Positions 15,933 to 24,762 of a stretch of DNA of 64,000 nt are shown here, one piece after another (within the stretch, counting starts at the first letter, position 1; each line of letters starts with the position of its first letter). The notes beneath the pieces were generated by a model, which searched no databases, was not told the origin of the DNA, and saw only the letters and a list, made by a program, of their open reading frames with translations. This DNA comes from Holophagaceae bacterium (GTDB lineage: Bacteria > Acidobacteriota > Holophagae > Holophagales > Holophagaceae), in NCBI GenBank assembly GCA_016720465.1, contig JADKKO010000003.1:1-64000 (forward strand), in the 5' to 3' direction. Made by a program: the position numbers and the translations under genes.

Positions 15933-16029
15933 ACAAAATGTAACCGTAGGGCCACGTCTGCCACGAAGGACCACACATAGATACCTTCGTGCCTTGTTCG
16001 TGTTCGTTCGTGGCCGGTCTTTTACTGGA
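15933..16029. repeat. intergenic hairpin between lolD and the YceI gene
   Basis: Between two convergent genes the segment 15951-16014 has arms gccacg...ccacgaagg and ccttcgtg...cgtggc that pair around a short loop. The right arm repeats ttcgtg and gttcgt words. It could serve as a bidirectional terminator. Confidence 0.7.
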
Positions 16030-16668
16030 CTACTTGGCCTTCTTGCGCTTCTTGGCCGGAGCCTTTGCGGGGACAGGCTTGGCGGCTTCCGGTTCATGGA
16101 AGAATCCCACCAGCTGCAGATTCAATTCCACGGTGTCCTTGAGGCCGATCTTCGCGGCGATGCTGCCGGAACCGACGCCCCAGTTATTGCGGTCGATCTT
16201 GAGGCTGCCCTCGTAGCTCCAGGTGTCCGCGCCGGCGCCGTTCTTGCCGAAGGAGGGCTCGAAGGGGATGGTCAGCTCCTGCTTCACGCCGTGCATGTCC
16301 AGGGTGCCTTGCACCATCACCTGGCTGCCCTGCTTCCAGACCTTGGAGGACGTGAACAGGATCTTGGGGTACTTGGCGGCATCGAAGAAATCCGGTGACT
16401 TCAGATGCCCGTCCCGGCTCTTGTTCTCGGTGTTGATGGAGGCCACGTCGATTTCGAGCCTCACCTTCGCGTTCTCCAGGGTGTCCGGATCGCCGCTGAT
16501 GTCCGTGGCGTATTTCCCGAAACTGCCTTCCACCTTGAAAAGGGTCTTGGCGCTGAAGCCGATGCGCGAATGGATGGTGTCCGGCGTGAAAGTCCTGTCC
16601 CCGGCGGTCAGGGCGAGGGACGGGGCGATCAGCAACAGCGCGGCGAGGACGATCGGGGTTCGGGACAC
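16030..16668 (-). CDS. YceI family periplasmic protein
   Basis: YceI proteins are secreted lipocalin-like barrels that bind polyisoprenoid-type lipids; their physiological role is unsettled. From GTG 16668 (GGAGG four bases upstream) the protein has a signal peptide (hydrophobic to about residue 22) and then the domain beginning FTPDTIHSRIGFSAKTL, with typical SFGKYATDISGDPD, SPDFFDAAKYPKI and GTLDMHGVKQELTIPF. The last 15 residues are Lys/Ala/Pro-rich. A longer version from TTG 16686 is possible. Confidence 0.9.
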   Translation of the reverse strand: MSRTPIVLAALLLIAPSLALTAGDRTFTPDTIHSRIGFSAKTLFKVEGSFGKYATDISGDPDTLENAKVRLEIDVASINTENKSRDGHLKSPDFFDAAKYPKILFTSSKVWKQGSQVMVQGTLDMHGVKQELTIPFEPSFGKNGAGADTWSYEGSLKIDRNNWGVGSGSIAAKIGLKDTVELNLQLVGFFHEPEAAKPVPAKAPAKKRKKAK

Positions 16669-16728
16669 AGGGCCTCCAAAGGGCAATGGGATTGGGATGG
16701 CCCGAGGCTATGTGTTGTGACACGTTTT

Positions 16729-17169
16729 TCAGGGGCCGGGTTCGGAGACGGGCGCCTTCGCCGCGCGGCGGCTTTCGATGAAATCGTTCAGGATGACAGC
16801 CGCCGCCGCCGCATCGAGCCTGGCTTTGCGGTCTTTGGGTTTCACGCCCCGCTGCGCCAGGAGCCTTTCGGCCTCCATGGAGCTCAAGTGCTCATCGCCG
16901 AAGCGCAGGGGCAGGCCCGTGAGCGAAGCCAACGCAGCGCCAAAACTCCTGGCCAGAGGAGCCGTCGCGCTCTCGGCGCCATCCTTGTGCCGCGGAAGAC
17001 CCACCAGCAGGGCCTGGACTCCTTCCTCCCGGCACAGCCGCGCGAGTTTCCGCAGGGTGGCATCGCCTTCCTGGGGCCACACCTCGAAGGGGGAGGCGAG
17101 GATCTCCAGCTCGTCCGAAAAGGCGATGCCGATCCGCTTGGTGCCGTGGTCCAGGGCCATCCATCTCAT
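16729..17169 (-). CDS. ruvX: putative pre-16S rRNA nuclease / Holliday junction resolvase-like YqgF
   Basis: YqgF (RuvX) has an RNase H-like fold and is implicated in maturing the 5' end of 16S rRNA. The 146-aa product begins MRWMALDHGTKRIGIAFSD, with the first catalytic Asp in ALDHG; further motifs are LLVGLPRHKDG, RFGDEHLSSMEAE and DAAAAAVILNDF with the last Asp. The long upstream extension of this frame is only a shadow of murB. It is divergent from murB, with 21 bases between the starts. Confidence 0.92.
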   Translation of the reverse strand: MRWMALDHGTKRIGIAFSDELEILASPFEVWPQEGDATLRKLARLCREEGVQALLVGLPRHKDGAESATAPLARSFGAALASLTGLPLRFGDEHLSSMEAERLLAQRGVKPKDRKARLDAAAAAVILNDFIESRRAAKAPVSEPGP

Positions 17170-17190
17170 TCTGCGATCATACTTGAACCG

Positions 17191-18081
17191 ATGAGCCGCG
17201 CCCTTCCCGACGAGCTGCTGAAGCTCCCCCACCGCACCGATGTGCCCTTCCCCAGGCTCACCACGCTGGGCGTCGGCGGCCTTTGCCGTTGGCTGTTCGA
17301 GCCCACTACCGAGGGCGAAGCCCAGACCTTCGTCCGCGCCTGCGCCCGCGAAAACATCCCCTACCGCGTGCTGGGCGGCGGATCCAATCTCGTGGTCCTG
17401 GGCGATATCGGGATGCCGGTGTTGCGGCTGCGCTTTCCGGCGGAGCTGAAGCGGGAAGGCCTGAAACTCACGGCCCCAGCCAGCTTCGGCCACATCCGGA
17501 TGGCCCAGGGCGCCGCCCAGGAAGGCCTCAGCGGCATGGAATACGCCAGCGGAATCCCCGGCACCACCGGCGGCGCCCTGCGCATGAATGCGGGCGCCTA
17601 CGGCCGGGAGCTGGTGGACATCCTGGACACCTTCCGGTTCCTCACGCCCGAGGGCGAACTGGTGGAGAAGCGTCCCGACCCCGGCGAATTCAGGTACCGC
17701 TGGAGCTTCCTGTCCGGCGGCCATGTGGGGCTCGCCTACACCGTGAAATTGGCGGAAGGGGACCGCGACCGCATCCAGGCCCAGGTGCTGGAGAACATGG
17801 GCAAGCGCGGCAGCAGCCAGCCTTTGACCAAGCGCAACGCGGGCTGCATCTTCAAGAATCCGTCCGGAGCCAGCGCAGGGCGCCTCATCGACCAGGCTGG
17901 CTTGAAAGGATTCCGGATCGGGGATGCGGAAGTCAGCCCGGAACACGCCAATTTCCTCATCAACCACGGCCACGCCACCGCCGCGGAATTCGCGGAGCTG
18001 ATGGACGTGGTGCGGAGCAAGGTGAAGGAGCTGCACGGCATCGAATTGGAGCCCGAAGTGGAGATCTGGCGGGATGTCTGA
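17191..18081 (+). CDS. murB: UDP-N-acetylenolpyruvoylglucosamine reductase
   Basis: MurB, an FAD enzyme, reduces UDP-GlcNAc-enolpyruvate to UDP-MurNAc in peptidoglycan precursor synthesis. The 296-aa protein from ATG 17191 shows VLGGGSNLVV for FAD binding, GMEYASGIPGTTGGALRMNAG, YRWSFL and, near the C-terminus, KRNAGCIFKNP and HANFLINHGHATA. The Cys in NAGCIFKNP and the short length fit the type II MurB. Its position before ftsQ-ftsA-ftsZ is the tail of a dcw cluster. Confidence 0.95.
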   Translation: MSRALPDELLKLPHRTDVPFPRLTTLGVGGLCRWLFEPTTEGEAQTFVRACARENIPYRVLGGGSNLVVLGDIGMPVLRLRFPAELKREGLKLTAPASFGHIRMAQGAAQEGLSGMEYASGIPGTTGGALRMNAGAYGRELVDILDTFRFLTPEGELVEKRPDPGEFRYRWSFLSGGHVGLAYTVKLAEGDRDRIQAQVLENMGKRGSSQPLTKRNAGCIFKNPSGASAGRLIDQAGLKGFRIGDAEVSPEHANFLINHGHATAAEFAELMDVVRSKVKELHGIELEPEVEIWRDV

Positions 18082-18260
18082 AACTGTGGGCGATTTTCAT
18101 TCCGATGCCGCCGCGATCTTCGACTTCTTGACTCCTCGACTCTCGACTTTTTGACTCTTCGACTTTTTGACTCTTCGACTTTTTGACTCTTCGACTTTTC
18201 GACTCCTCGACTTCTCGACTCCTCGACTCTTGACTCTCGACGCCGCTAGACTTCATCCCA
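18082..18260. repeat. murB-ftsQ spacer with short-word tandem repeats
   Basis: From 18118 to 18241 the sequence is almost entirely words like ttcgactttttgactc, ctcgactc and ttcgactt, about 15 imperfect units of 7-8 bases. Only one orientation is present here, unlike the paired arms elsewhere. It separates murB from ftsQ in an otherwise tight cluster. Confidence 0.85.
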
Positions 18261-19052
18261 ATGGCCTACCCCAACCACCTCCACGCGCATCGCCCCTGGC
18301 TCCCCTTCGCCAAGGCGGGCATCGTGCTGGTCGTGGTGGGCCTGGTGGCCTTCGGCCTCCTGGAAGTGGCGCAGCGCTACTTCGGATTGCAGAAGCTCAC
18401 CATCGAACAGGTGAGCGTCAGCGGTTGCCGCGGCGACCGCCAGGCCAGGATCCTGGGCATCGTGGAGCCCATGACCCTGGGCAAGCCGCTGTTCTGGTTC
18501 GACGCGGACAAGCTGAGGACCAAGGTGGAGTCGGAACGGTGGGTGAAGGGCCTGATCATCCGCCGGGACCCGCCGGACCGCCTGAGCCTGGTCATCGAGG
18601 AGCGCAAGCCCCTGCTCTGGCTGGTGAAATCCTCCGGCGTCTTCCTCCTGTCCGATGATGGTGTGGTGCTGGACCGGATTAATGATGCGAATTCGACTCC
18701 TATTCCGGTGATTTACGATCCTTCGAGCCAGACCGACGAGAACCTCGTGAAGCTCATCCGCGCTGCGTCCGAGCTGCGGGACAAGCAGGCCGGTTTCTTC
18801 GGCCGGCTCACCGAACTGCGTTGGGCGGAACGCGGGCCCATTGCCTACATCGAGGGGCTCTCCGCCCCGCTTTACCTATCCAAAGTCGACATCCAGAAGA
18901 ATATCCCCAATTTTCAGGGACTATTCCTGGACCAGTTGGCCAAAAGTCCGAATCTTTCGAAACTCCGGTACGTGGATCTGAGATGGGACGACGAGATCGC
19001 CGTGGGGGAGCCCCAGGAAACGGCCCCGCCCGCCCAGAAGGCGCTGCCCTAG
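18261..19052 (+). CDS. ftsQ: cell division protein FtsQ
   Basis: FtsQ/DivIB links early and late divisome proteins. The 263-aa product has a short cytoplasmic N-terminus, one membrane helix (about 19-40), then a POTRA domain (LQKLTIEQVSVSGC...) and a beta domain with VIEERKPLLWL and later RYVDLRWDDEIAV, both typical of the family. Its place before ftsA and ftsZ supports the call. Confidence 0.9.
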   Translation: MAYPNHLHAHRPWLPFAKAGIVLVVVGLVAFGLLEVAQRYFGLQKLTIEQVSVSGCRGDRQARILGIVEPMTLGKPLFWFDADKLRTKVESERWVKGLIIRRDPPDRLSLVIEERKPLLWLVKSSGVFLLSDDGVVLDRINDANSTPIPVIYDPSSQTDENLVKLIRAASELRDKQAGFFGRLTELRWAERGPIAYIEGLSAPLYLSKVDIQKNIPNFQGLFLDQLAKSPNLSKLRYVDLRWDDEIAVGEPQETAPPAQKALP

Positions 19053-19421
19053 AATCGAGGTTCCTCTTGGAACCACTGAAAAGAGGGTGATCCGGGCGAT
19101 CTGCGGATTCCACGGAATTGCCCCGGGCCTGGTTCGGCCCCTGGTTTTATGGCCCTCGAGGTGCGGGCGGTAAAAGCCCGGCAACCGCACCTGGCGCAAA
19201 ACCCCTTCGACCCTGTGGAACGCTCTGAAATGCGTGGAACACAAGATCCGTGTGATCAGAGGCCTTCCTAATCTCCTTTTCAATCGACAGCCTGCGCGCG
19301 GGTTTCCGTTCCCTGGCCATCGCAGGAATCAAAAAAATGCTCCATCCGGGTATTTTTTTCCGGCTGGCCCCTCCCGCAGGGCCGGACTGCGGCTATGCTT
19401 GGTTAACACAAGGGACAGTGC
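19053..19421. other. ftsQ-ftsA intergenic region with hairpins
   Basis: A nested hairpin lies at 19159-19192 (aggtgcgg ... ccgcacct around gggc ... gccc), and a second G/C dyad (ggcccctcccgcagggcc) at about 19371-19388. These suggest a leader or attenuator in front of ftsA. A -10-like TATGCT occurs at 19394, but no good -35 pairs with it. No ORF is supported. Confidence 0.4.
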
Positions 19422-20633
19422 ATGGTTCAACCTGCGGTACTTCTCGGACTCGATCTAGGTGCAAGCAAAGTCGTCTCAGTAATCGCAGTGCAGGATGAAA
19501 GCGGCGCCCTTCAAATCACGGGGGCGGCCCAGGCCAATGCCGAAGGCGGCATCCGCATGGGCGAGATCAACGACATGGAGCTCACCACGCGGGCCATCAA
19601 CCGCGCGGTGGAGGAATCCATGCGTGCGGCCGGGCAGACCAAGCTGGAGGGCCTGCGCGTCTCCGTGGACGGGATCCAGTTCAAGGGCGAAAACCTGCGC
19701 GACTCCATCACGATCTCGAGCATGGACAAGATCATCACCGTTGCGGACCGGGACCGCGTGCTGGAGCAGGCTGCCAACGGCTGCAAGCTCGCGAAAGAGG
19801 AGACCGTCCTGCACCGCATCCCGCAAATGTTCCACATCAAAGGCCAGCGGGACATCCGCAACCCCGTGAACATGGTGGGCGAGACGCTCGAAGCGGAAGT
19901 GCGCATCATCGTCGCTCCCGGCTCGGTGCTGGGGAACATCAACCGCGCCCTCCAGCTTTCGGGCCTCCAGGGCGCCGACCTGCTCTATTCGCCCATGGCC
20001 TCCGCCGAGGCGGTGCTGACCCGCGAGGACAGCGAGAACGGCGCGGTGGTGGTGGACATCGGCGACGAGCTGACCCACCTCGGCGTATTCCTGCGCGGCG
20101 CGCTGTTCCACAGCGCGGTGATCCCCATCGGCGGCCGCCACTTCACCCGCGATCTCGAAATCACCAAGCACCTGGGCGGCATCAGCGTCGCGGAGCGCAT
20201 CAAGCGGGTCTACGGCACGGCCCTGCCCACCCAGGTTCCTCCCGAAGAACACATCGAGCTGGAAGACGAGGGCCGCCAGGTCTCCCGCCGCGAACTGGCG
20301 GAAGTGCTGCATGCGAGGGCCGTGGAATTGCTCAACATGGTGCTCGCCGAGATCGGCCGCAGCGGCCTGATCCACGAGATCCACGGCGGCGTGCATCTCG
20401 TGGGCGGCGGCGCCCTGCTGCCGCACCTGCCCATCCTCGCCCAGAACATTCTCGGCCGCCCGCGGGTGGTGCTGGGCCGGGTCCACGGGCTCCAGGGCCT
20501 GCCCCAGGTGCTGTCCAATCCCCTCTACACCAACGCGCTGGGCGCCGTGAAAGCCCTCGCGCGCGAGCTCCAGGACAGCGGCCCCAAACGCGGCGGGGAC
20601 GGCCTTCGCGGATTCTTCAAGAAACTCTTTTGA
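19422..20633 (+). CDS. ftsA: cell division protein FtsA
   Basis: FtsA is an actin-like ATPase that tethers FtsZ to the membrane. The 403-aa protein has the phosphate-1 motif LLGLDLGASKVVSVIA, the 1C subdomain, phosphate-2 VVVDIGDELTHLGVF, an adenosine motif VHLVGGGALLPHL and a C-terminal amphipathic, Phe/Lys-rich tail GLRGFFKKLF that is the membrane anchor. AGGGA precedes the ATG. ftsZ follows 12 bases later. Confidence 0.95.
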   Translation: MVQPAVLLGLDLGASKVVSVIAVQDESGALQITGAAQANAEGGIRMGEINDMELTTRAINRAVEESMRAAGQTKLEGLRVSVDGIQFKGENLRDSITISSMDKIITVADRDRVLEQAANGCKLAKEETVLHRIPQMFHIKGQRDIRNPVNMVGETLEAEVRIIVAPGSVLGNINRALQLSGLQGADLLYSPMASAEAVLTREDSENGAVVVDIGDELTHLGVFLRGALFHSAVIPIGGRHFTRDLEITKHLGGISVAERIKRVYGTALPTQVPPEEHIELEDEGRQVSRRELAEVLHARAVELLNMVLAEIGRSGLIHEIHGGVHLVGGGALLPHLPILAQNILGRPRVVLGRVHGLQGLPQVLSNPLYTNALGAVKALARELQDSGPKRGGDGLRGFFKKLF

Positions 20634-20645
20634 CGGAGAACTTCC

Positions 20646-21890
20646 ATGGCTGAAGTCCCCTTCCTGCCCAGCCCCGAACACCTGCCCGGCGCCAACATCA
20701 AGGTGGTGGGCGTGGGCGGCGCGGGCTGCAACGCCATCAACCGCATGCTCCAGAGCGGCATCGTCGGCGTGCAGTTCATCGCCATGAACACCGACCGGCA
20801 GAGCCTCGCCCAGAGCAAGGCCCACGTGCAGATGCCGCTGGGGCCCACCAGCTCCCGCGGCGGCCTGGGCGCCGGGGGCAACCCGGACCGCGGCGCGGTG
20901 GCGGCGGAAGAAAGCCGTGAAGAAATCCTCGCGGCGCTCTCCGGCGCGGACATGGTGTTCATCACCGCGGGCATGGGCGGCGGCACCGGCACCGGCGCCG
21001 CCCCGCTCATCGCCGCCTACGCGCGGGAACAGGGCGCGCTCACGGTTTCGGTGGTGCTCACGCCCTTCGCGTGGGAAGGCCCCCGCAAAGCGGAAAAGGC
21101 CTTGAACGGCCTGGCGAACCTGCGGGACACCTCAGATACGGTGATCGTCGTCTCCAATGAAAAGCTCATGAGCGTGTGCGAGCGCGGCACCAAGATGACC
21201 GACGCCTACCAGATGGCCGACGGCGTCCTGATCCAGGGCGTGCGCGGCATCGCGGACCTCATCCTGCGGCCGGGCCTCGTGAACCTGGATTTCGCGGACG
21301 TGGAATCGGTGCTCAAGGACGGCGGCGAAGCCTTCATCGGCACGGGCATGGGCCGTGGCGAGGAAGCCGTCATGGACGCTTTGCTGAAAGCCCTCGCGAG
21401 CCCCCTGCTGGACCGCGCCGCCGACGGCTTCGCCACCAACGTGATCGTGTCCGTCATGGCCCACCCGGACCAGGTGGGCTTCAGCGAATTCAGCACCGCC
21501 ATGAACTACCTGCACGAACGCTTCGAGGGCCGCGCGGAGATCAAGCCCGGCCAGGTGCTGGCGCCGGAGATGGAGGACCGCGTCGTCGTCACGGTGCTGG
21601 CTTCGGGTTTCGAATCGGCCACGTCATCCACCAGCCTGAGCCTCTACCAGCGCACCGTGGCGCCGTCCATGGACAATGCTCCCCACAACACGCCCAGCGG
21701 CCGCGTCTACGGCGAAGTGCCGCCGGAGGCCCATCCCGGCCATCCGTCCAGCGGCCCGCTGCCTTCCGCCACGCCCACGCGCCTGATGCCCCAGGGCCCA
21801 ACCCCCAGCGGCGAAATGGCCACCCAAGCCGAAGACCTGCACGTGCCGGCGATCATCAGGCTGAGCCAGGGAAGATTGCCGATCGAATAA
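20646..21890 (+). CDS. ftsZ: cell division protein FtsZ
   Basis: FtsZ is the tubulin-like GTPase that forms the Z ring. The 414-aa protein has the N-terminal VVGVGGAGCNAINRM, the tubulin signature GMGGGTGTGAAP, the T7-loop region LRPGLVNLDFADV, a variable Pro-rich linker (about 330-395) and a C-terminal peptide VPAIIRLSQGR like the FtsA/ZipA-binding tail. GGAG stands before the ATG. Confidence 0.97.
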   Translation: MAEVPFLPSPEHLPGANIKVVGVGGAGCNAINRMLQSGIVGVQFIAMNTDRQSLAQSKAHVQMPLGPTSSRGGLGAGGNPDRGAVAAEESREEILAALSGADMVFITAGMGGGTGTGAAPLIAAYAREQGALTVSVVLTPFAWEGPRKAEKALNGLANLRDTSDTVIVVSNEKLMSVCERGTKMTDAYQMADGVLIQGVRGIADLILRPGLVNLDFADVESVLKDGGEAFIGTGMGRGEEAVMDALLKALASPLLDRAADGFATNVIVSVMAHPDQVGFSEFSTAMNYLHERFEGRAEIKPGQVLAPEMEDRVVVTVLASGFESATSSTSLSLYQRTVAPSMDNAPHNTPSGRVYGEVPPEAHPGHPSSGPLPSATPTRLMPQGPTPSGEMATQAEDLHVPAIIRLSQGRLPIE

Positions 21891-21917
21891 AAGTGGCGGA
21901 AAGACTGGATTAATTGC

Positions 21918-22850
21918 TCAGTACGCCGCCCCGCGATCCACTCGCCGCGCCAGCTCGCTTGCATAGCTGCGGCCGAGCATGTCGGCATTCGCCTGGATCC
22001 ATTCGCTCAGTCGGGTTTTGCCCGCAGGCGGCGACGGGGTGTACAGCAAGTCGGCCATCAGCCCTTCAATCTCTTCTTGCGTGATGGTCACGTCCCTGGC
22101 CAGCCAGCCGAGCGCCTGTCCGGCCAGCAGGCCCAGGCGCGGCGGCACGCTGAACACCGGGCAGCGCACATCGAGCAAACGGGCGATGGTCCGCACCAGT
22201 TCGCGGTAGGTGTAGGTCTCCGGTCCAATGGCGTCAATCACCTCATCCTCGCGCCCCGCGCCGCAGCGCACGGCCAGGTCCGCCAAGTCTTCGACGTAGA
22301 TCGGCTGCAGGCGGTACCGCCCGTCGCCGAACACGCCGAACACCGGCAGGCGGCGCACCGCCCAGGCGATGTTGTTGATGAGGATGTCCTCCTTGCCGAA
22401 GATCACCGCCGGCCGCAGGATGGCGTAGGAAATCCCGCTTTCCGTCAATGCCCTTTCAAGCATCGCTTTGCCGCGGAAATACTCGAGCGGGGAGCTTTCG
22501 GAGGGGTTGGTGATGCTGACGTGGACGATGCGCCGCACCCCGGCCTGTTGGGCGGCTTTGAACAGCGCCAGAGTGTTCCGCACGGCCTCCTGGTGGCGGA
22601 ACAGCTTGTGGTTGAAGCGCACCCAGTACGTGTTGTAGAGCACTTCGACCTTTTCCAGGGACCGCGCCAGCGCCGCCGGGTCTTCAAAGTTGAAGGGGAC
22701 CGCGCGCACCTGCCCGCCGAATGGGTTTGGGCGCTGCCCCGAGTCGGTCAACGTGATCACCTGCTGGCCTTGGGCCAGCAGGCGGCTGGCGATGTATTTT
22801 CCGGAGTAGCCATACGCACCGGTGACGGCTTGAATCGTCTTGTCTGGCAT
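21918..22850 (-). CDS. NAD(P)-binding epimerase/NmrA-like protein
   Basis: A 310-aa atypical short-chain dehydrogenase. The dinucleotide-binding loop is unusual in form (AVTGAYGYSGKYIASRLL, residues about 8-25). Later motifs are VHVSITNP, YFRGKAMLE (Tyr and Lys of the active-site region) and ILRPAVIFG, which fit the complex-I subunit NDUFA9/NmrA group. The substrate is unknown. It starts one base after the stop of the GbsR-type regulator, so the two form an operon controlled by the palindrome upstream. Convergent with ftsZ. Confidence 0.85.
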   Translation of the reverse strand: MPDKTIQAVTGAYGYSGKYIASRLLAQGQQVITLTDSGQRPNPFGGQVRAVPFNFEDPAALARSLEKVEVLYNTYWVRFNHKLFRHQEAVRNTLALFKAAQQAGVRRIVHVSITNPSESSPLEYFRGKAMLERALTESGISYAILRPAVIFGKEDILINNIAWAVRRLPVFGVFGDGRYRLQPIYVEDLADLAVRCGAGREDEVIDAIGPETYTYRELVRTIARLLDVRCPVFSVPPRLGLLAGQALGWLARDVTITQEEIEGLMADLLYTPSPPAGKTRLSEWIQANADMLGRSYASELARRVDRGAAY

Positions 22851-22851
22851 C

Positions 22852-23427
22852 TCATTTCTCCTTGTCGCTGGTGCCGGGGCCGACTGCGGCGCCGCCCATC
22901 AGTTTCCGGAGCGCGCCGATGCGCAGGCTGTCGAAGGCCATCACCATCGCCACCAGCTGGTCCAGCGCCCGGAAGAAGGTTTGCATCGCATTCATTCGCT
23001 GGCGGTAAAATCCGGCCAACTCCATCTCTTCGCTAGAGAAGCCTTTGACGGCCTTGGGATCGAGCAGGGCCAAGCTGTCATCCACACTGCGCAGGGCCCG
23101 GTCGAATTCGCTCTTTTCGCGCTCCCGCAGGATGCCCTTGATCACCTTCCAGAAATCCGTTTCGGCAGTGTAGTAATCCTTGCGTTCGCCGATGCGCGCG
23201 ATCTTGTGCACCATGCCCAGGCGCTCCAGGTGGCGCACGTTGGTGCTGACGGCGCCCTTGGTGACGTTGGCCTGCACCACCAGCTCATCCAGGGAGATCG
23301 CCTGGGACGAGAGGTATATGGCGCCGTAAATGGCGCCCATCGCCTTGGGAAAGCCCCAGAAGTGGCTGATCCGGGCCATGCCCAGGATGAAGTTGTCGCG
23401 GGATTGTTGGAGGGGAGTAGGGGTCAT
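22852..23427 (-). CDS. GbsR/MarR-type transcriptional regulator
   Basis: A 191-aa winged-helix repressor of the GbsR type. The DNA-binding region is WGFPKAMGAIYGAIYL...ISLDELVVQANVTKGAVSTNVRHLERLG (about 20-75), followed by a basic wing (RIGERKDYYTAE) and a helical dimer domain. ATG 23427 is preceded by GGAAAG and avoids starting inside the operator, which a GTG at 23445 would do. Relatives respond to choline or other small molecules; the ligand here is unknown. It very likely controls its own operon. Confidence 0.88.
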   Translation of the reverse strand: MTPTPLQQSRDNFILGMARISHFWGFPKAMGAIYGAIYLSSQAISLDELVVQANVTKGAVSTNVRHLERLGMVHKIARIGERKDYYTAETDFWKVIKGILREREKSEFDRALRSVDDSLALLDPKAVKGFSSEEMELAGFYRQRMNAMQTFFRALDQLVAMVMAFDSLRIGALRKLMGGAAVGPGTSDKEK

Positions 23428-23439
23428 TATTTTCTTTCC

Positions 23440-23475
23440 GTACACTACATTTAGTTTCTACTAAATGTAGTGTAC
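23440..23475. promoter_or_regulatory. perfect 16-bp inverted repeat, operator of the GbsR-type gene
   Basis: The arm GTACACTACATTTAGT (23440-23455) is repeated perfectly in inverted form at 23460-23475 around a 4-base centre TTCT. It covers the leader and the -10 region of the regulator's promoter, so binding there would block transcription. It may also affect the rightward imuB gene, whose start is 109 bases away. Confidence 0.85.
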
Positions 23476-23496
23476 GTTTCGAACTATAATTGTCAA
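23469..23496 (-). promoter_or_regulatory. promoter of the GbsR-type regulator operon
   Basis: On the minus strand TTGACA (23491-23496) is a perfect -35 and TACACT (23469-23474) a good -10, with a 16-base spacer. The -10 lies inside the palindromic operator. Confidence 0.65.
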
Positions 23497-23583
23497 GATG
23501 CAGCGGAGACCCAGGATCCGTTTTTTTTCGCCTCTTGTTTTTCGTTTTTTATTCGCCATACTTGATACCCCCTGGAGGTATCC

Positions 23584-24762
23584 GTGCTGGCGATGTGGGT
23601 TCCCGAACTGCCGTTCCAACTGGCCTGCGCGCGGGATGCGGGCCTGCGGGACCGCCCCCTGGCCTTTTTGAATCCCGAAAGCCCGCGGAGCCCGGCGGTC
23701 TGGTTCGCCAACCGCCGGGCCCGGGCGGAGGGCCTGGCGGCCGGCGATCCCCTGGATCTCGCCCTGCGCCGCCTGCCCCAGTTGCGGGTGCTGGATGCCC
23801 AGCCCCAGACCTGGTGGGAGGCCCAGGCTTTCCTGGGGGATTTCCTGCAGCACTGGACGCCCCAGGGGATGCTTCTGCGCATGGGCGAGGCCCTGGTGGA
23901 GCTGGGCGGCACCGGCCGCCTCTTCGGACCGCCCCAGGACGCCGCGGCGCGCATCCGGCGGGAGCTGGACGAGCGCATGGGCTGGCTGAGCCACGGCGGG
24001 CTGTCCCGGAGCGCCACCGCCGCGCAGATGGCCGCGCACCTGGAACACCGCATCGAACAGGTGGCCGAAGGCTTCGAGGCCAGCTTCCTGGCGCCCCAGC
24101 CCCTGGCCCGCCTGCCGGATCTGGCGCCGCGCGTCCGCAGCCGCTTCCGCCGCCTCGGCCTGCGGCTCTTCCAGGACCTCCAGCCCATGCCTTTGCCGCT
24201 GCTCTGCGAACTGGTGCCCGAGCGCCAGGCTCCCAAGCTCCTGGCCCAGGTGCGGGGCGAAGACCGTCCCCGCCTGCCCCTGCTGACGGAGCCCGTCGGC
24301 TCCACGCGCACGCCCTGGCGCCTGGATCCGCCCCGCCTGCCGGAAGACGTGGGCTTGGCTTCCTGGAGCCTGCACCGCCTCTGGTCCGACGCCCGCAGCC
24401 CCCGCAAGCTGGCCCTGCGCTGGTGGGATGTGGACGGCGAGCCGCACCACTGGAAGGCGGAGCCCGAACACCTGCTGCAGCCGCCGCTGGAACTGGCGCG
24501 CACCGTGGAACAGGCCTTCCGCCAGGGCGCCACGCGCCGCCTCCTGGTGCGCCAGGTGGAGCTGCGCATCCACTGGGGCCTGGGCCGGGCCCGGGCCCTG
24601 TTCCAGGATCCCCGCAGCCAGAAGGTGGAGAACCTGGAGCCCGCCCTGGCGCACCTCCGCAAGCGCTACCCCGGAAACCCTGTGCGGGCTGGCTGGGATC
24701 TGGCGGCCGAGCACATGGATCACATCGAGAACCTGGAGGACCTCTACGCCAAGAGCAGCTGA
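23584..24762 (+). CDS. imuB: ImuB-type Y-family polymerase homologue
   Basis: ImuB is a catalytically inactive Y-family relative that bridges the beta clamp and the error-prone polymerase DnaE2 in SOS mutagenesis. The 392-aa protein begins with the family opening LAMWVPELPFQLA in place of the active Asp-rich motif of Pol IV, and the other catalytic acidic residues are also missing. GTG 23584 follows a strong GGAGGT. It is somewhat shorter than many ImuB proteins. dnaE2 follows after a 383-base repeat-filled gap. No imuA is seen here. Confidence 0.8.
   Translation: MLAMWVPELPFQLACARDAGLRDRPLAFLNPESPRSPAVWFANRRARAEGLAAGDPLDLALRRLPQLRVLDAQPQTWWEAQAFLGDFLQHWTPQGMLLRMGEALVELGGTGRLFGPPQDAAARIRRELDERMGWLSHGGLSRSATAAQMAAHLEHRIEQVAEGFEASFLAPQPLARLPDLAPRVRSRFRRLGLRLFQDLQPMPLPLLCELVPERQAPKLLAQVRGEDRPRLPLLTEPVGSTRTPWRLDPPRLPEDVGLASWSLHRLWSDARSPRKLALRWWDVDGEPHHWKAEPEHLLQPPLELARTVEQAFRQGATRRLLVRQVELRIHWGLGRARALFQDPRSQKVENLEPALAHLRKRYPGNPVRAGWDLAAEHMDHIENLEDLYAKSS

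Noticed and set aside
16729..18036. A 435-aa ORF as one protein on the minus strand
   Set aside because: Only its last 146 residues are YqgF/RuvX-like; the rest is antisense to murB.
18118..18241. A CRISPR-like or VNTR array before ftsQ
   Set aside because: Units are only 7-8 bases, degenerate and without unique spacers. It belongs to the short-word repeat class.
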